NCBI RefSeq assembly: GCF_051622035.1
Contig: NC_135361.1
Coordinates: forward strand, 7,941,001-8,005,000
DNA from: Arctopsyche grandis
Taxonomy: Eukaryota > Arthropoda > Insecta > Trichoptera > Hydropsychidae
Length of the DNA stretch: 64,000 nucleotides
Reading direction: 5' to 3'
Shown: positions 45,690-54,649 of the stretch, one piece after another
How the letters are laid out: every line of letters begins with the position of its first letter
Position numbering within the stretch: the first letter of the stretch is position 1
Program-made: the position numbers and the translations under genes
Notes under the pieces: generated by a model
Seen by the model: the letters and a program-made list of their open reading frames with translations, nothing else
What the model was told of the DNA's origin: nothing
Database searches by the model: none

Positions 45690-46406
45690 ATACAATTTCG
45701 CTATTCCGTCTGTGTGTCTGAGATAACGCTAGCCATACTATGTATAATAATCGTTCCGATTCGAATGTAATACGAATAATAATAAAAGAAAAAAGTTATA
45801 TATATATACTATTTCATACGAATGTTTCCGCTAGGAAAATAGACCAAAATAATATGGTTACCTGACAACTCGTTCACAGATTTTCCGTAAACCGATGATG
45901 CGCTCCAGGCATTACGTATTCGGCCATCTCTTTCTCACCCCGTCTGTTCACCAAGATCTCGTTTACTATGCCATTACGTATGCAGCCATCTCTTTCACAG
46001 ACCGTCTGTTATCGGTGAAAAAATGGTCTGTGAAAGAGTAAACGAGATCATGGTGAACAGACGGGGTGAGAAAGAGATGGCCGTATACGTAATGCCTGGA
46101 GCGCATCATCGGTTTACGGAAAATCTGTGAACGAGTTGTCGTGTCACCAAATGATATACCGCAATTTATTGAAAATTTATTTAATTAATTATTTTCTATT
46201 TGTATTTTATATTGTTTATATGCATTTTTTACCTTTTTTTTTCATATTAAAGAATTAAATATAAATATTAAATTAAATATATTTGAAAAAAATTCGACCG
46301 CGGGATCGAACCCATGACCGATGACACATTTCTTTTATTTTTTTTTTATTTAATTACTTAATATGGCAACACCCATGCGATGATATGTCATCGGGTACAA
46401 CACTAG
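45690..46406 (+). mobile_element. Helitron-like element, copy c, carrying a foldback insertion
   Basis: The 5' head (TTCGCTATTCCGTCTGTGTG, GATAACGCTAGCCATACTAT) and the 3' half (AATTATTTTCTATTTG onward, then hairpin CGATGATATGTCATCG and CAACACTAG|T) match copy a. The middle is interrupted at 45864-46140 by a long palindrome. Confidence 0.55.
45864..46140. mobile_element. Foldback element with arms of about 100 bp
   Basis: The left arm starts GACAACTCGTTCACAGATTT and the right arm ends with its inverse; about 100 bp pair with only two or three mismatches. The centre holds a second, nested hairpin (CTCTTTCACAGACC paired with GGTCTGTGAAAGAG) plus a diverged direct copy of part of the arm. The near-perfect arms suggest a recent insertion or gene conversion. 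Confidence 0.85.
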
Positions 46407-46412
46407 TGTTAT

Positions 46413-46710
46413 GTATATAATATCGCTATTCTGTGTATCTGCCATAACGCTCGCCGTACTCGTTTCGATTCGACATACATATTTACGTCACAGCTAAAAC
46501 ACTATCAACAAAATGTACGAATATAAATATATATCGAAAGAAAAAACTTCTATATATACTGTTTGCTACCGAGCTTCCTCTAGGTAAGTCTGAGCATTTA
46601 GCGTCATCTATTAAAAATTTATTTAATGAATTAATTTTTCTATTGGTGTTTTATATTGTTTATACATATGTAGGTAGGTTGGAAGTTTTTACCATTTTTT
46701 TATATGAAAC
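46413..46710 (+). mobile_element. Helitron-like element, copy d, 5' part
   Basis: It starts within a few bases of the 3' end of copy c and matches copy a from ATATAATATCGCTATTCTG to GGAAGTTTTTACC. The 3' hairpin is missing. Confidence 0.5.
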
Positions 46711-46845
46711 AATTATATATAAAATGATTTTTATATGATCGTAAGAATAGATTTGTACGATTAGACAAGTATTTGTCTAGAGTGGTTTATTATCAAAAAT
46801 TTGGGTGAGAAGATACCCAGGTTTCTGATCATTAGATACGGTAAT

Positions 46846-47044
46846 TGGACTATTCGTCACATTGGGGTGGTCACAAAGACAATTTTTGCCATGAAAATCG
46901 CGAATACACAATATTTGGCACTCAAGTTCTCGTTACTATGATAGTTATCGTTAGTATGATGGACTTTTCGGCTGCCAGATGTTCCGTTATAGAGATTTTA
47001 GTGACTTTGTGACGAGTAATTTGTGACCAGTAATCACCGAACCT
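46846..47044. mobile_element. Foldback MITE (CGGTGATTATT family), third copy
   Basis: The right half contains GGCTGCCAGATGTTCCG, GAGATTTTAGTGACTTTGTG and AGTAATCACCGAACC; the left half has a shorter, diverged complement (GTCACAAAGACAATTTTTG). It lies 20 bp from the next foldback element. Confidence 0.6.
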
Positions 47045-47065
47045 TAGATACATACATAACATACC

Positions 47066-47433
47066 GGTCTCCGTGACGGGCCCGAATGTGAAACGCCCGA
47101 AAACGCAAATATCGGAAGGCAAAGATTGAAAATCGGAAGATCCTAAGTCGAAAGATAAAAAAAGGGTGCATGGTAAACGGTACATACTCACTTAATTTGC
47201 GCGAACAGGATACAACAGGAACAAGAGGAACAGGCTTTTCCTCCCGTATTAATGTGCGCGCGCAGAATACGGGAGGAAAAGCCTGTTCCTCTTGTTCCTG
47301 TTGTATCCTGCTCGCGCAAATTAAGTGAGTATGTACCGTTTACCATGCACCCTTTTTTTATCTTTCGACTTCGATTTTCGATCTTTGCCTTTGCGTTTTC
47401 GGGCGTTTCACATTCGGGCTCGTGAGGTAGACC
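47066..47433. mobile_element. Long palindromic element, 368 bp
   Basis: The ends are GGTCTCCGTGACGGGCCCGA and the inverse of GGTCTACCTCACGAGCCCGA. The whole element is a foldback: each arm carries GTGAAACGCCCGAAAACGC, AAAAAAGGGTGCATGGTAAA and CAACAGGAACAAGAGGAACA, meeting at a short GC-rich centre near 47255. Related to 53163-53531. Confidence 0.85.
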
Positions 47434-47907
47434 CCTTTCCTGTGTGATTTCGCCCTAACACTATTTCTGTTTGATTAATTCACAAATTATTATCACTTCT
47501 ATTAATTCGATATGTCCAGAATCTCGGAAAAGCCGAATAAACGTATTACAGGCCAATAGAATTTTTAAATATTGTTAAACGCAAAACATTACATTTAATG
47601 TTTTGAGAAATATTTCTCGGAATGAAGGAGAGTGGTTTTTATGCCACTTTCAAATATAACGGCTAATACCAGTGCCTTATATGTATGTAGTAAAATATAC
47701 AATTAAAAGAAAAGAAGAAATTGATTTAGAAAAGAAAATGTACATAGCTTCCATATTAAATACTAACATTTCTGAAGGATTCGCTCCAAGATACAAACTT
47801 GGTCAAAACAACTTTTTTTTATAAATTGTTATTGATCGTAATACGACTGATGCTAAAATTATTTAGGATTGTCTGTGGACAACCGTCACTTGACAACAAT
47901 ATAACAC

Positions 47908-47927
47908 CTAAAGCCACTTCTATAATA
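47908..47927. mobile_element. Solo terminal repeat of the 60260 Tc1/mariner-like MITE
   Basis: ACACCTAAAGCCACTTCTAT matches the end of the TPR-intron element, which has GACGCCTAAAGCCACTTC. Confidence 0.5.
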
Positions 47928-47949
47928 TTACATTTCTCTGTGTACATAC

Positions 47950-48195
47950 ATATATCATATAATATCGCTATTCTGCGTGTCTACCTGTCTGTCTGTTTGA
48001 GATAACGCTCCGCGTACTATAATATTTGTTTCGATTCGACATACATACATATGTATGTCACAAAACTTATATTATGTATATACTGTTTGCTACGAATGTT
48101 TCCTCAATGTTTCGGCAAATAGACGGCGCTAAGTCTCTTAGCGTTTAACGCCATCTATTGAAATCTTATAGAATTCCATTGACAACTTTTGATAA
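47950..48195 (+). mobile_element. Helitron-like element, copy e
   Basis: It matches copy a from ATATAATATCGCTATTCTG through GATAACGCTCCGCGTACTAT to GCGTTTAACGCCATCTATTG. The 3' half is absent. Confidence 0.5.
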
Positions 48196-48374
48196 CCAGT
48201 CGCCAACATTTTATTTTTTAATATGTTTTTCAATCATATATCACTCACTATCAGACACTCGTGTTTTATATGTATTTTTTTTTTTTATTTACATACATTC
48301 TTAGAATGATAATGATGTTTGTATACATTTTTTAAGTCAACTCAACTAAGATGTTGTTTTTTTCTCGTTTTCAG

Positions 48375-48473
48375 GATGATGCGGTCGCATACTCAGACTT
48401 CAAACTCTACTCGTTGCAAAATGAAGTTGAACTGTGGGAACAATTCGCACATCCAGAGAAGTTTCACCGCTGA
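48375..48473 (+). other. Exon start upstream of Arl4 with a 32-codon open frame
   Basis: A strong acceptor (TCGTTTTCAG) precedes 48375. In phase 0 the exon reads DDAVAYSDFKLYSLQNEVEL, then WEQFAHPEKFHR and TGA at 48471. The composition is protein-like and no Met begins the frame, so it would be the end of an upstream coding exon. In the other reading the exon is simply Arl4 5' UTR. The stop is 64 nt from the Arl4 ATG, in what looks like the same exon. Confidence 0.4.
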
Positions 48474-48537
48474 ACGAAAATCATGAAATCGTAGCGAAAC
48501 TAGTATAACTAATAAAAATTGGGTAGTTTGTCAAAAT

Positions 48538-49173
48538 ATGGGTGCTAACATGGGCAAAAATTCAAGTTTGCTCGACGCATTGCCCTCAGCGCAGGGCACA
48601 CTCCACGTCGTCATGTTGGGCTTGGACTCGGCTGGCAAAACGACAGCCCTGTACAGGCTCAAGTTCGACCAGTATTTAAACACCGTACCCACGATCGGCT
48701 TCAACTGTGAGAAGATCAAAGGTACCGTCGGCAAAGCAAAAGGAATCAACTTCCTTGTGTGGGACGTCGGAGGACAGGAGAAGCTGAGGCCGCTCTGGAA
48801 GTCTTACACGCGGTGTACGGACGGGATAGTTTTCGTTTTGGATTCGGTAGACGTCGAGAGAATGGAGGAGGCCAAAATGGAACTGATTAGAACGGCCAAG
48901 TCTCCAGACAACTCCGGCGTACCGATACTAGTGCTGGCGAACAAGCAGGACCTGCCCGGAGCCAGGGAACCTAAAGAGTTGGAGAAACTGTTGGGGCTTC
49001 ACGAGCTCGGTGGCAACGCACACGGGTCTAAGGAAGGTGGCACTCATTGCTGGCACGTGCAGCCGGCTTGTGCCATCACCGGGGACGGCCTCCACGAAGG
49101 TATGGAGGCCTTGTACGATATGATTCAAAAGAGAAGAAAGCTAGCCAAAATCAACAAGAAGAAAATAAGATAA
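48538..49173 (+). CDS. Arl4: ADP-ribosylation factor-like protein 4 (Arl4)
   Basis: This is a single-exon, 211-residue ARF-like GTPase. It has the P-loop GLDSAGKTT, switch I Thr in TVPTIGFN, switch II WDVGGQEKLRPLWKSYTRCT, NKQD for guanine specificity, and ACAITG. The Arl4 subgroup is shown by TRCTDGIVFVLDSVDVERME and by a Lys/Arg-rich C-terminus (KRRKLAKINKKKIR) that acts as a nuclear/membrane targeting signal. The start MGANMGKNSS gives Gly2 for N-myristoylation; insect Arl4 proteins begin with a similar MGA. A second Met-Gly four codons later is an alternative. All catalytic residues are present. Arl4 proteins recruit ARNO/cytohesin to membranes; I infer the same here. Confidence 0.95.
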   Translation: MGANMGKNSSLLDALPSAQGTLHVVMLGLDSAGKTTALYRLKFDQYLNTVPTIGFNCEKIKGTVGKAKGINFLVWDVGGQEKLRPLWKSYTRCTDGIVFVLDSVDVERMEEAKMELIRTAKSPDNSGVPILVLANKQDLPGAREPKELEKLLGLHELGGNAHGSKEGGTHCWHVQPACAITGDGLHEGMEALYDMIQKRRKLAKINKKKIR

Positions 49174-52100
49174 ATCCGTGCCGATACTTTTATTTGGACT
49201 TGTTATTAAAAAAAAATCAGTGATATGTCTTTTACAAGACGTACGATAATAAAATTAATCCATACATACGAACGAACAATACGTGCATTCTTATTTACGA
49301 TTAAATTTTTATATAAATTAATTATATATCTAATAAGTACATAATACCAACAAGTAATAGTAATCTTAAGCACAAAGTAGATATGCATTTCCATTTTTAA
49401 AACGTAGTCTTGTCAAAACGACTGTTTTTCGTTTTTGATTTGTAATGCTGTGTATTATTTTATGATAGGTGTAGACTTTTCAAACTGATTGAAGCCGATC
49501 TTTATTTTTATTCAATACATTTATATAATGAATGTTTTCTGCTTATGTGCAATTTGGTACCGAGATTATCTCCTCCCAAAAAAAAAGGTAGTTATTGTGT
49601 GTTTGTATAAATGTTACAAATATTAAAAAGTGGTTATGATAGACGCTAATGTTTAATTTTATAACTTGCACACAGCGTGTTGATTTTATTGTAAAGTTAA
49701 ATTTTATATCCCACCGATTATGTTTAGTTAGGCAATGAAGTGTTTTATACATATACAATTATACGTACTCGTATTAAACAACGTTATATCCTTTTTGTGT
49801 ACATTTTATTATTGAAAAAAAATGATTGACGTAGACTTAAGATTTGCGTTCAAGTTTTTTCTAATCTAGAAGATCTATTTTTGTTTGTTTGTAATCATTA
49901 TTATCATTGTATAAATCAGTTTATATTAATCGAAAGACAGAATATTGTTGATATCCGTATTGTATTTATAAATATGATTCACATTGATGGCATAATTTTA
50001 TTGACTATATGGTAAAATGCAGGGTTTGTGTTCCAAAAAAATACATAAAAAATAATGAACTAATAAAATTATACGGAAAGCATGTCACTATTGTGCTGAT
50101 ATTGACCAAAATAAATTAAATTGTGGAGAAAGTTATTTATTAAATATTTGTTGATATTTATTTACGACAGCGAAAGTATTTTAATAATAACAAAAGGAAT
50201 ACAATCTTATTTAAATATAAAAAAATCGAGTTCTATGGAATCTACAATATTTACACTTACATTTATCCAACTTATTATGCATTTCATTGTTTTATTACAA
50301 TATTTTTTCAAAAGAGATATGCTATGTATAGATCTTGATCCGTCCGTCGATCGGTAGATATTCAGGCTTCTCGGTTACAAAGACTTTGTCATAAAAGACA
50401 GCTGAAAATTTAATATAAATGAAGGCTTTAAACCGATAGAAACGAACAACGAGTTCGTCGCATAGAATATCAATTCTAATCCTAAAAAAAAAAAAAAACA
50501 CCTGTCCAATTGGACTCAAAACAACAGCTGAATCTGACGTTTTCCAAACTGACAGCTTTCTAAGAGGAGTCTTGCCTTTAATGTTAATCTATTGCGACGA
50601 TAGTATGAGCTGAAATGTATACATTTTCATTGTTACGTTTACTGTTTATATTGTTTGCAAACGTTTCAAATACTTACATTTTGATCTGTTGTGAATTGTA
50701 GGTTGTTTCATATTCCATATCGCAATCTTTTTATCCAAAATTTTTAATCTACAACAAATATATATACAACGCCTTAGTGTCGAAGACTATACGGTATAAA
50801 TTTGGTATGTTGTAGAGGAAAAAAAAGATGGAATGGTTAGAAAACGATACATTTATAAGATACTGAGTGTGAATATGCACTTTATTTATCTGTGTGTGTG
50901 TGTGTATGCACGTGTATATAACCATATTGAGTATATATATATTATTAAGTTTTAATTATGTATATTTTTTCTTTAAAATTATTGTTGCATATGAGATTAC
51001 TCTACGTAAAGTTTGGCAGCTAAAAAATTCATCAAATGTAAAATTCAATAGCTAGTCGAGTTACAATTATTATTTTGTAATTTTTAAAGTTGAATTGCCG
51101 TATTGCATAGGCCAAAGAAGCCTGTATTGGGATACGTACATTTTATCATGTTGTATTTCATTCGTGTATTATTTATTTTATTATATTATTATATATATGT
51201 ATGAAACACACGGTACTCAGTACATTTAGTACGTTGTTTATATTTGTGTGATTTCAATAAGAAAGTTTTATTAATCAAAAGAAAAATGTCGAAATTGAAT
51301 CTACATACATACTTATGATATGTATTTTAACTTAGTTGTTATTATTATTGTGTTGTTTGATGCTAAATATTGATGTGAGTCAATTTGTGGTGTTGAACGT
51401 CATACGTGAACAAATGTATGTGTAATTTCATGTATTTTTGCCTTTCAAATTTTAAAAATATATTTTTATCCCACGTATACCTTGTAAATATGTAATTTTA
51501 TCCAACCAACCTACCAAACATACCTGTAATTATAGATTGTATTATTGTTTTTATTACCTATTGTTTAATTTTAAATTAAATAATATATTTCATTTTTAAA
51601 AAAAAAGTGTTTTCATTGTGTATTTTCTTTTTTCTCTTAGATTTTAGCTGATAAATTAGTTTTAATTTTTTACATAAATATGTACATTTGAGTGATAACA
51701 TGTACAAAATACATACATATATTGCGACATTTCAACAAATAATCTGATTGTATATATGCATGTGTAGAACCAGAATGCTGAAAATGCTTGAACTGCTAAA
51801 TCCAAATCTGATGACACTTTCCAAAAAGTGGTAATTGCACAAACAATTGATTCTAATATATATAAAGGGGACATGTCAATTAAGAGATTCCCAAAAATTT
51901 AAAAGGATTTTGCTCGATAAGAAGGAAGAGTCTTTATATATGTAAAAATATCTTTTTATGTTTCATTAAATGGAACTTAATAGTTTTCAACCGCAATTTT
52001 CAGCGTTTAAACGCAAAAGGTAAAAAACATTCGATTCTTTTCATTCAATATATCTAGGATTGCCACCCCTATAGTTTTGACCCCAAGTCTCCGGGTTTCA

Positions 52101-52400
52101 GATAGTCGTATATGGGCTTTGGTGAGTGTTATTTATGCTGGTATGTAGTAAATCCCCCATAAAATTATAAAAATAAATAAAATTGTATATCAAAAATTCA
52201 TAACTTGTATGCAAAAACGTATAAAGAACTAAATAGATCTATAGCGTTTATCTCGGGTGCAAAATAAAAATTTGTTACTGAAGCTAAGAAGGTATAAAGG
52301 TATAAAAGACTACTGATTACTTGGTAAAATTTTATAATTTTGTAAACAGCCTATTGAAATATTTCTCAGTAATAAATCTTAAGAACAAAAATTTGAAATA
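49174..52400 (+). other. Arl4 3' UTR and AT-rich intergenic DNA
   Basis: The first AATAAA is at 49248-49253, 75 nt after the stop. AT-rich unique sequence continues to about 51600, which could be a long 3' UTR as behind the BCR homologue. No other gene was seen. Confidence 0.45.
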
Positions 52401-52469
52401 CCAAAATTTTTAGATGCCGATAAGTTGTATGATGATATCTGGCTTCTTAAAAAAATATTCTTTCGATTC

Positions 52470-52560
52470 GATTGATGGAGATTTGGCTGCCAGATGTTCC
52501 GTGATCGAGATTTTAGTGGTGTGCGTGAGATTACTTTTTGCGGAATAATCACCGAATCAT
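52470..52560. mobile_element. Single arm of a CGGTGATTATT foldback MITE
   Basis: GGCTGCCAGATGTTCCGTGA, TCGAGATTTTAGTG and TTTTTGCGGAATAATCACCG match the right arms at 25838 and 46846. Confidence 0.6.
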
Positions 52561-52699
52561 TTTTTTCAACAAAGTAAAAATTCCGTCGGCTGGTGCATTT
52601 GTTCCTAATAAACAGAATCAACATTAGAGTCAATATTTCAGTTACATCTCATTTAATTATTTGGATTGAAAACATTGACAGTGATTTATACTAAAATTG

Positions 52700-53150
52700 C
52701 AAATTATATGAAACTTAACAGCAAGTCGGTCGGTGTTGCTGTATGGATGCGAAACGTGGACGCTATTAGTGGCATCCATGAACAGGTTAGAGTCCTTTGA
52801 AATGGGGTATTATCAGAGGATGCTAAAGATCTCGTGGAAGGAGCATGTAAGAAACGAAACAGTCCTTCATAAAAAGAGAGAGCTTCTTGACACGGTGAAA
52901 CGCCGTAAGATGGAATACTTTGGCCACATTATTCGCGGCCCCAAATATCGCCTTCTACAAACAATCATACAGGGGAAAATAGAAAGCAAACGGTGGCTTG
53001 GGAGAAAGAAGCTCTCTTGGCTCCGGAACATCAGGTCATGGATGGGACTCGGTCTCGAAATGTTATTTCGGCTTGCCTATGATAGGGAGGAATTCTGTCT
53101 GCCCATGGTGGTCGCCTACGTCCGAATACGGATTTGGCATTAGAATGATG
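52700..53150 (+). mobile_element. LINE RT C-terminal fragment
   Basis: An open 136-codon stretch reads LLYGCETWTLLVASMNRLES, then YYQRMLKISWKEHVRNETVL, KRRKMEYFGHIIRGPKYRLL and WLGRKKLSWLRNIRSWMGLG. This is the C-terminal part of a non-LTR endonuclease-reverse transcriptase polyprotein. The catalytic RT part is gone, so it is a 5'-truncated insertion. Its frame is unusually intact, so it is probably younger than the other LINE pieces. Confidence 0.8.
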
Positions 53151-53162
53151 AATCAAATTATT

Positions 53163-53531
53163 GGGTCTACCTCACGGGCCCGAATGTGAAACGCAAATAT
53201 CGGAAGGCAAAGATCGAAAATCGAAAGATCTTAAGTCGAAAGATAAAAAAAGGGTGCATGGTAAACGGTACATACTCACTTAATTTGCGCGAGCAGGATA
53301 CAACAGGAACAAGAGGAATAGGTTTTCCTCCCGTATTTTTCGCGCGCACATTAAACAAGGCTGTATGACAATAAGAGATAAGAGATATAAAAAATTACCA
53401 CTTACACGAAAACCATATGAATTGTATAAGAGGTTAGTAAAAAGAGAGATAATTTCACCGCATGCCACTCATATATATTATACATAGTACCGTTTCGGGC
53501 GTTTCACATTCGGGCCCGTGAGGGAGACCGA
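53163..53531. mobile_element. Element related to the 47066 palindrome, with AAATTATT repeats at both sides
   Basis: The left half is the same arm (GGTCTACCTCACGGGCCCGA, GGGTGCATGGTAAACGG, ACAACAGGAACAAGAGGAA). The right half is unrelated AT-rich DNA except for the last 43 bp, which is the inverse terminal repeat. AAATTATT lies directly left (53155-53162) and right (53532-53539), a likely 8-bp target duplication. Confidence 0.7.
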
Positions 53532-53734
53532 AAATTATTATATGAGAAAAATTTTAACAGCACAAAAAATACAAAATAGGGAGTTATAGATGGTACTGGC
53601 AACACTGTACGTAAGCGTGTTTCGGCTGTCGCGCCTGTGACAGCCGGTGTCTTGCGTAGTTTAGAAGTAAAAGCCGAAAACTGGATTTACGGAGTCGCCG
53701 TCTTCCCGACTCCGCCCCCGACCCCACCCCCGAC

Positions 53735-53870
53735 ATGGAGGTGTCTGGTGGGGCGGAGTTGGAGTCGGAGTCGGCTTTGGCTTCGGCTTCGGCCTCGGAG
53801 TCTCCGCCAGGAGTCGCCACCCCAAGCGATCGTCGACCCGCCGTTGAGCGCGCGCTTTTGCGCGACAAAG
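53735..53870 (+). CDS. Candidate first coding exon of the TPR gene
   Basis: In a GC-rich island (about 53690-53870), ATG at 53735 opens a 45-codon frame (MEVSGGAELESESALASASA..., ending RALLRDK). It reaches a donor AAAG|GTACAC at 53871 in phase 1, exactly the phase needed by the acceptor at 54649. The peptide does not resemble the conserved TPR N-terminus, so this may be an alternative start, another gene, or chance. A minus-strand frame also spans the island. Confidence 0.35.
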
Positions 53871-54310
53871 GTACACAATGCCGTCATTCAATTCTACTCC
53901 TTTAATTCCAGGATTAATCATTTTCATTTACACACAGGATACAACCATTTCAGAAACACTCAACTAATCTATATATCCCGTAATATTAATATAAACCTAC
54001 AATAACATGACATTGATCAAACATTACCTTTTTTTTTTGAGGTTATATTTTTACACTACATACATATTTGAAGTTTATACCCTTTAAATTTTTTTTTTTT
54101 TTTACTTATGTATAATCAATGTTTGGCTCAGTGCCAAAAAGCTTTATTCTTAAACCTTATTCTACATTTAAACAGTTTCTGTACTTTGATTTTACATACA
54201 ATATGATTGAGACAGTCTACTTAAACATGCAAATGTAGCAATTCAATTTTGAATAAAAATGGTAGATTTTACTAAAAAATATTCTTTAAAAATTGATTTT
54301 GGTTAAATAT

Positions 54311-54608
54311 AGGTTTTTCGTTCCAACTTGTTTTATTTCAAATTGACCCTTTTTCATTTCAAATTGACATGAACTGTGCAATGATCAAATTTACATTGAA
54401 AACATTGAAGAAATGCGATAAATTCCAATGCTTGGAAATCTTGGAGTCGCAGCTGGCCGATATGAAGAAAGAATTGCCCTCACGAAAAATAACAGCACAG
54501 ACTGTTCGTCGAAAAATCTAAGGCGAATTGGTTGACATTGAAAAAGGGTCAATTTTAAATGTAAAAGGTTTAATTTGAAAAGAAAATGGGTCAATTTGGA
54601 ATGAAAAA
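54311..54608. mobile_element. Inverted-repeat element carrying a broken TPR exon fragment
   Basis: The ends are GGTTTTTCGTTCCAA and the inverse of GGTTTTTCATTCCAA, followed inside by inverted TCAAATTGACCCTTTTTC-type repeats (54333-54370 and 54540-54590). Between them, about 54372-54540 is a copy of 56353-56545 of the TPR coding exon, including an exact TTGGAAATCTTGGAGTCGCA and its flanks, with a 27-nt internal deletion between two GAT triplets and several substitutions that break the frame. The element's right end lies about 40 nt before the first TPR exon. Confidence 0.75.
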
Positions 54609-54649
54609 CCTGTATACATGTATCAATTGTTTTTTTATTTTCGTTTCAG

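Noticed and set aside
53584..53927. Minus-strand frames across the TPR-proximal GC island
   Set aside because: They are Ser/Ala/Arg-rich shadows of GAGTCG-type repeats; no signal or splice pattern supports them.
54586..54649. Start of the TPR coding frame at ATG 54586
   Set aside because: The codons between 54586 and 54649 come from the inverted-repeat element and the intron with its polypyrimidine tract; the exon begins after the acceptor at 54649.
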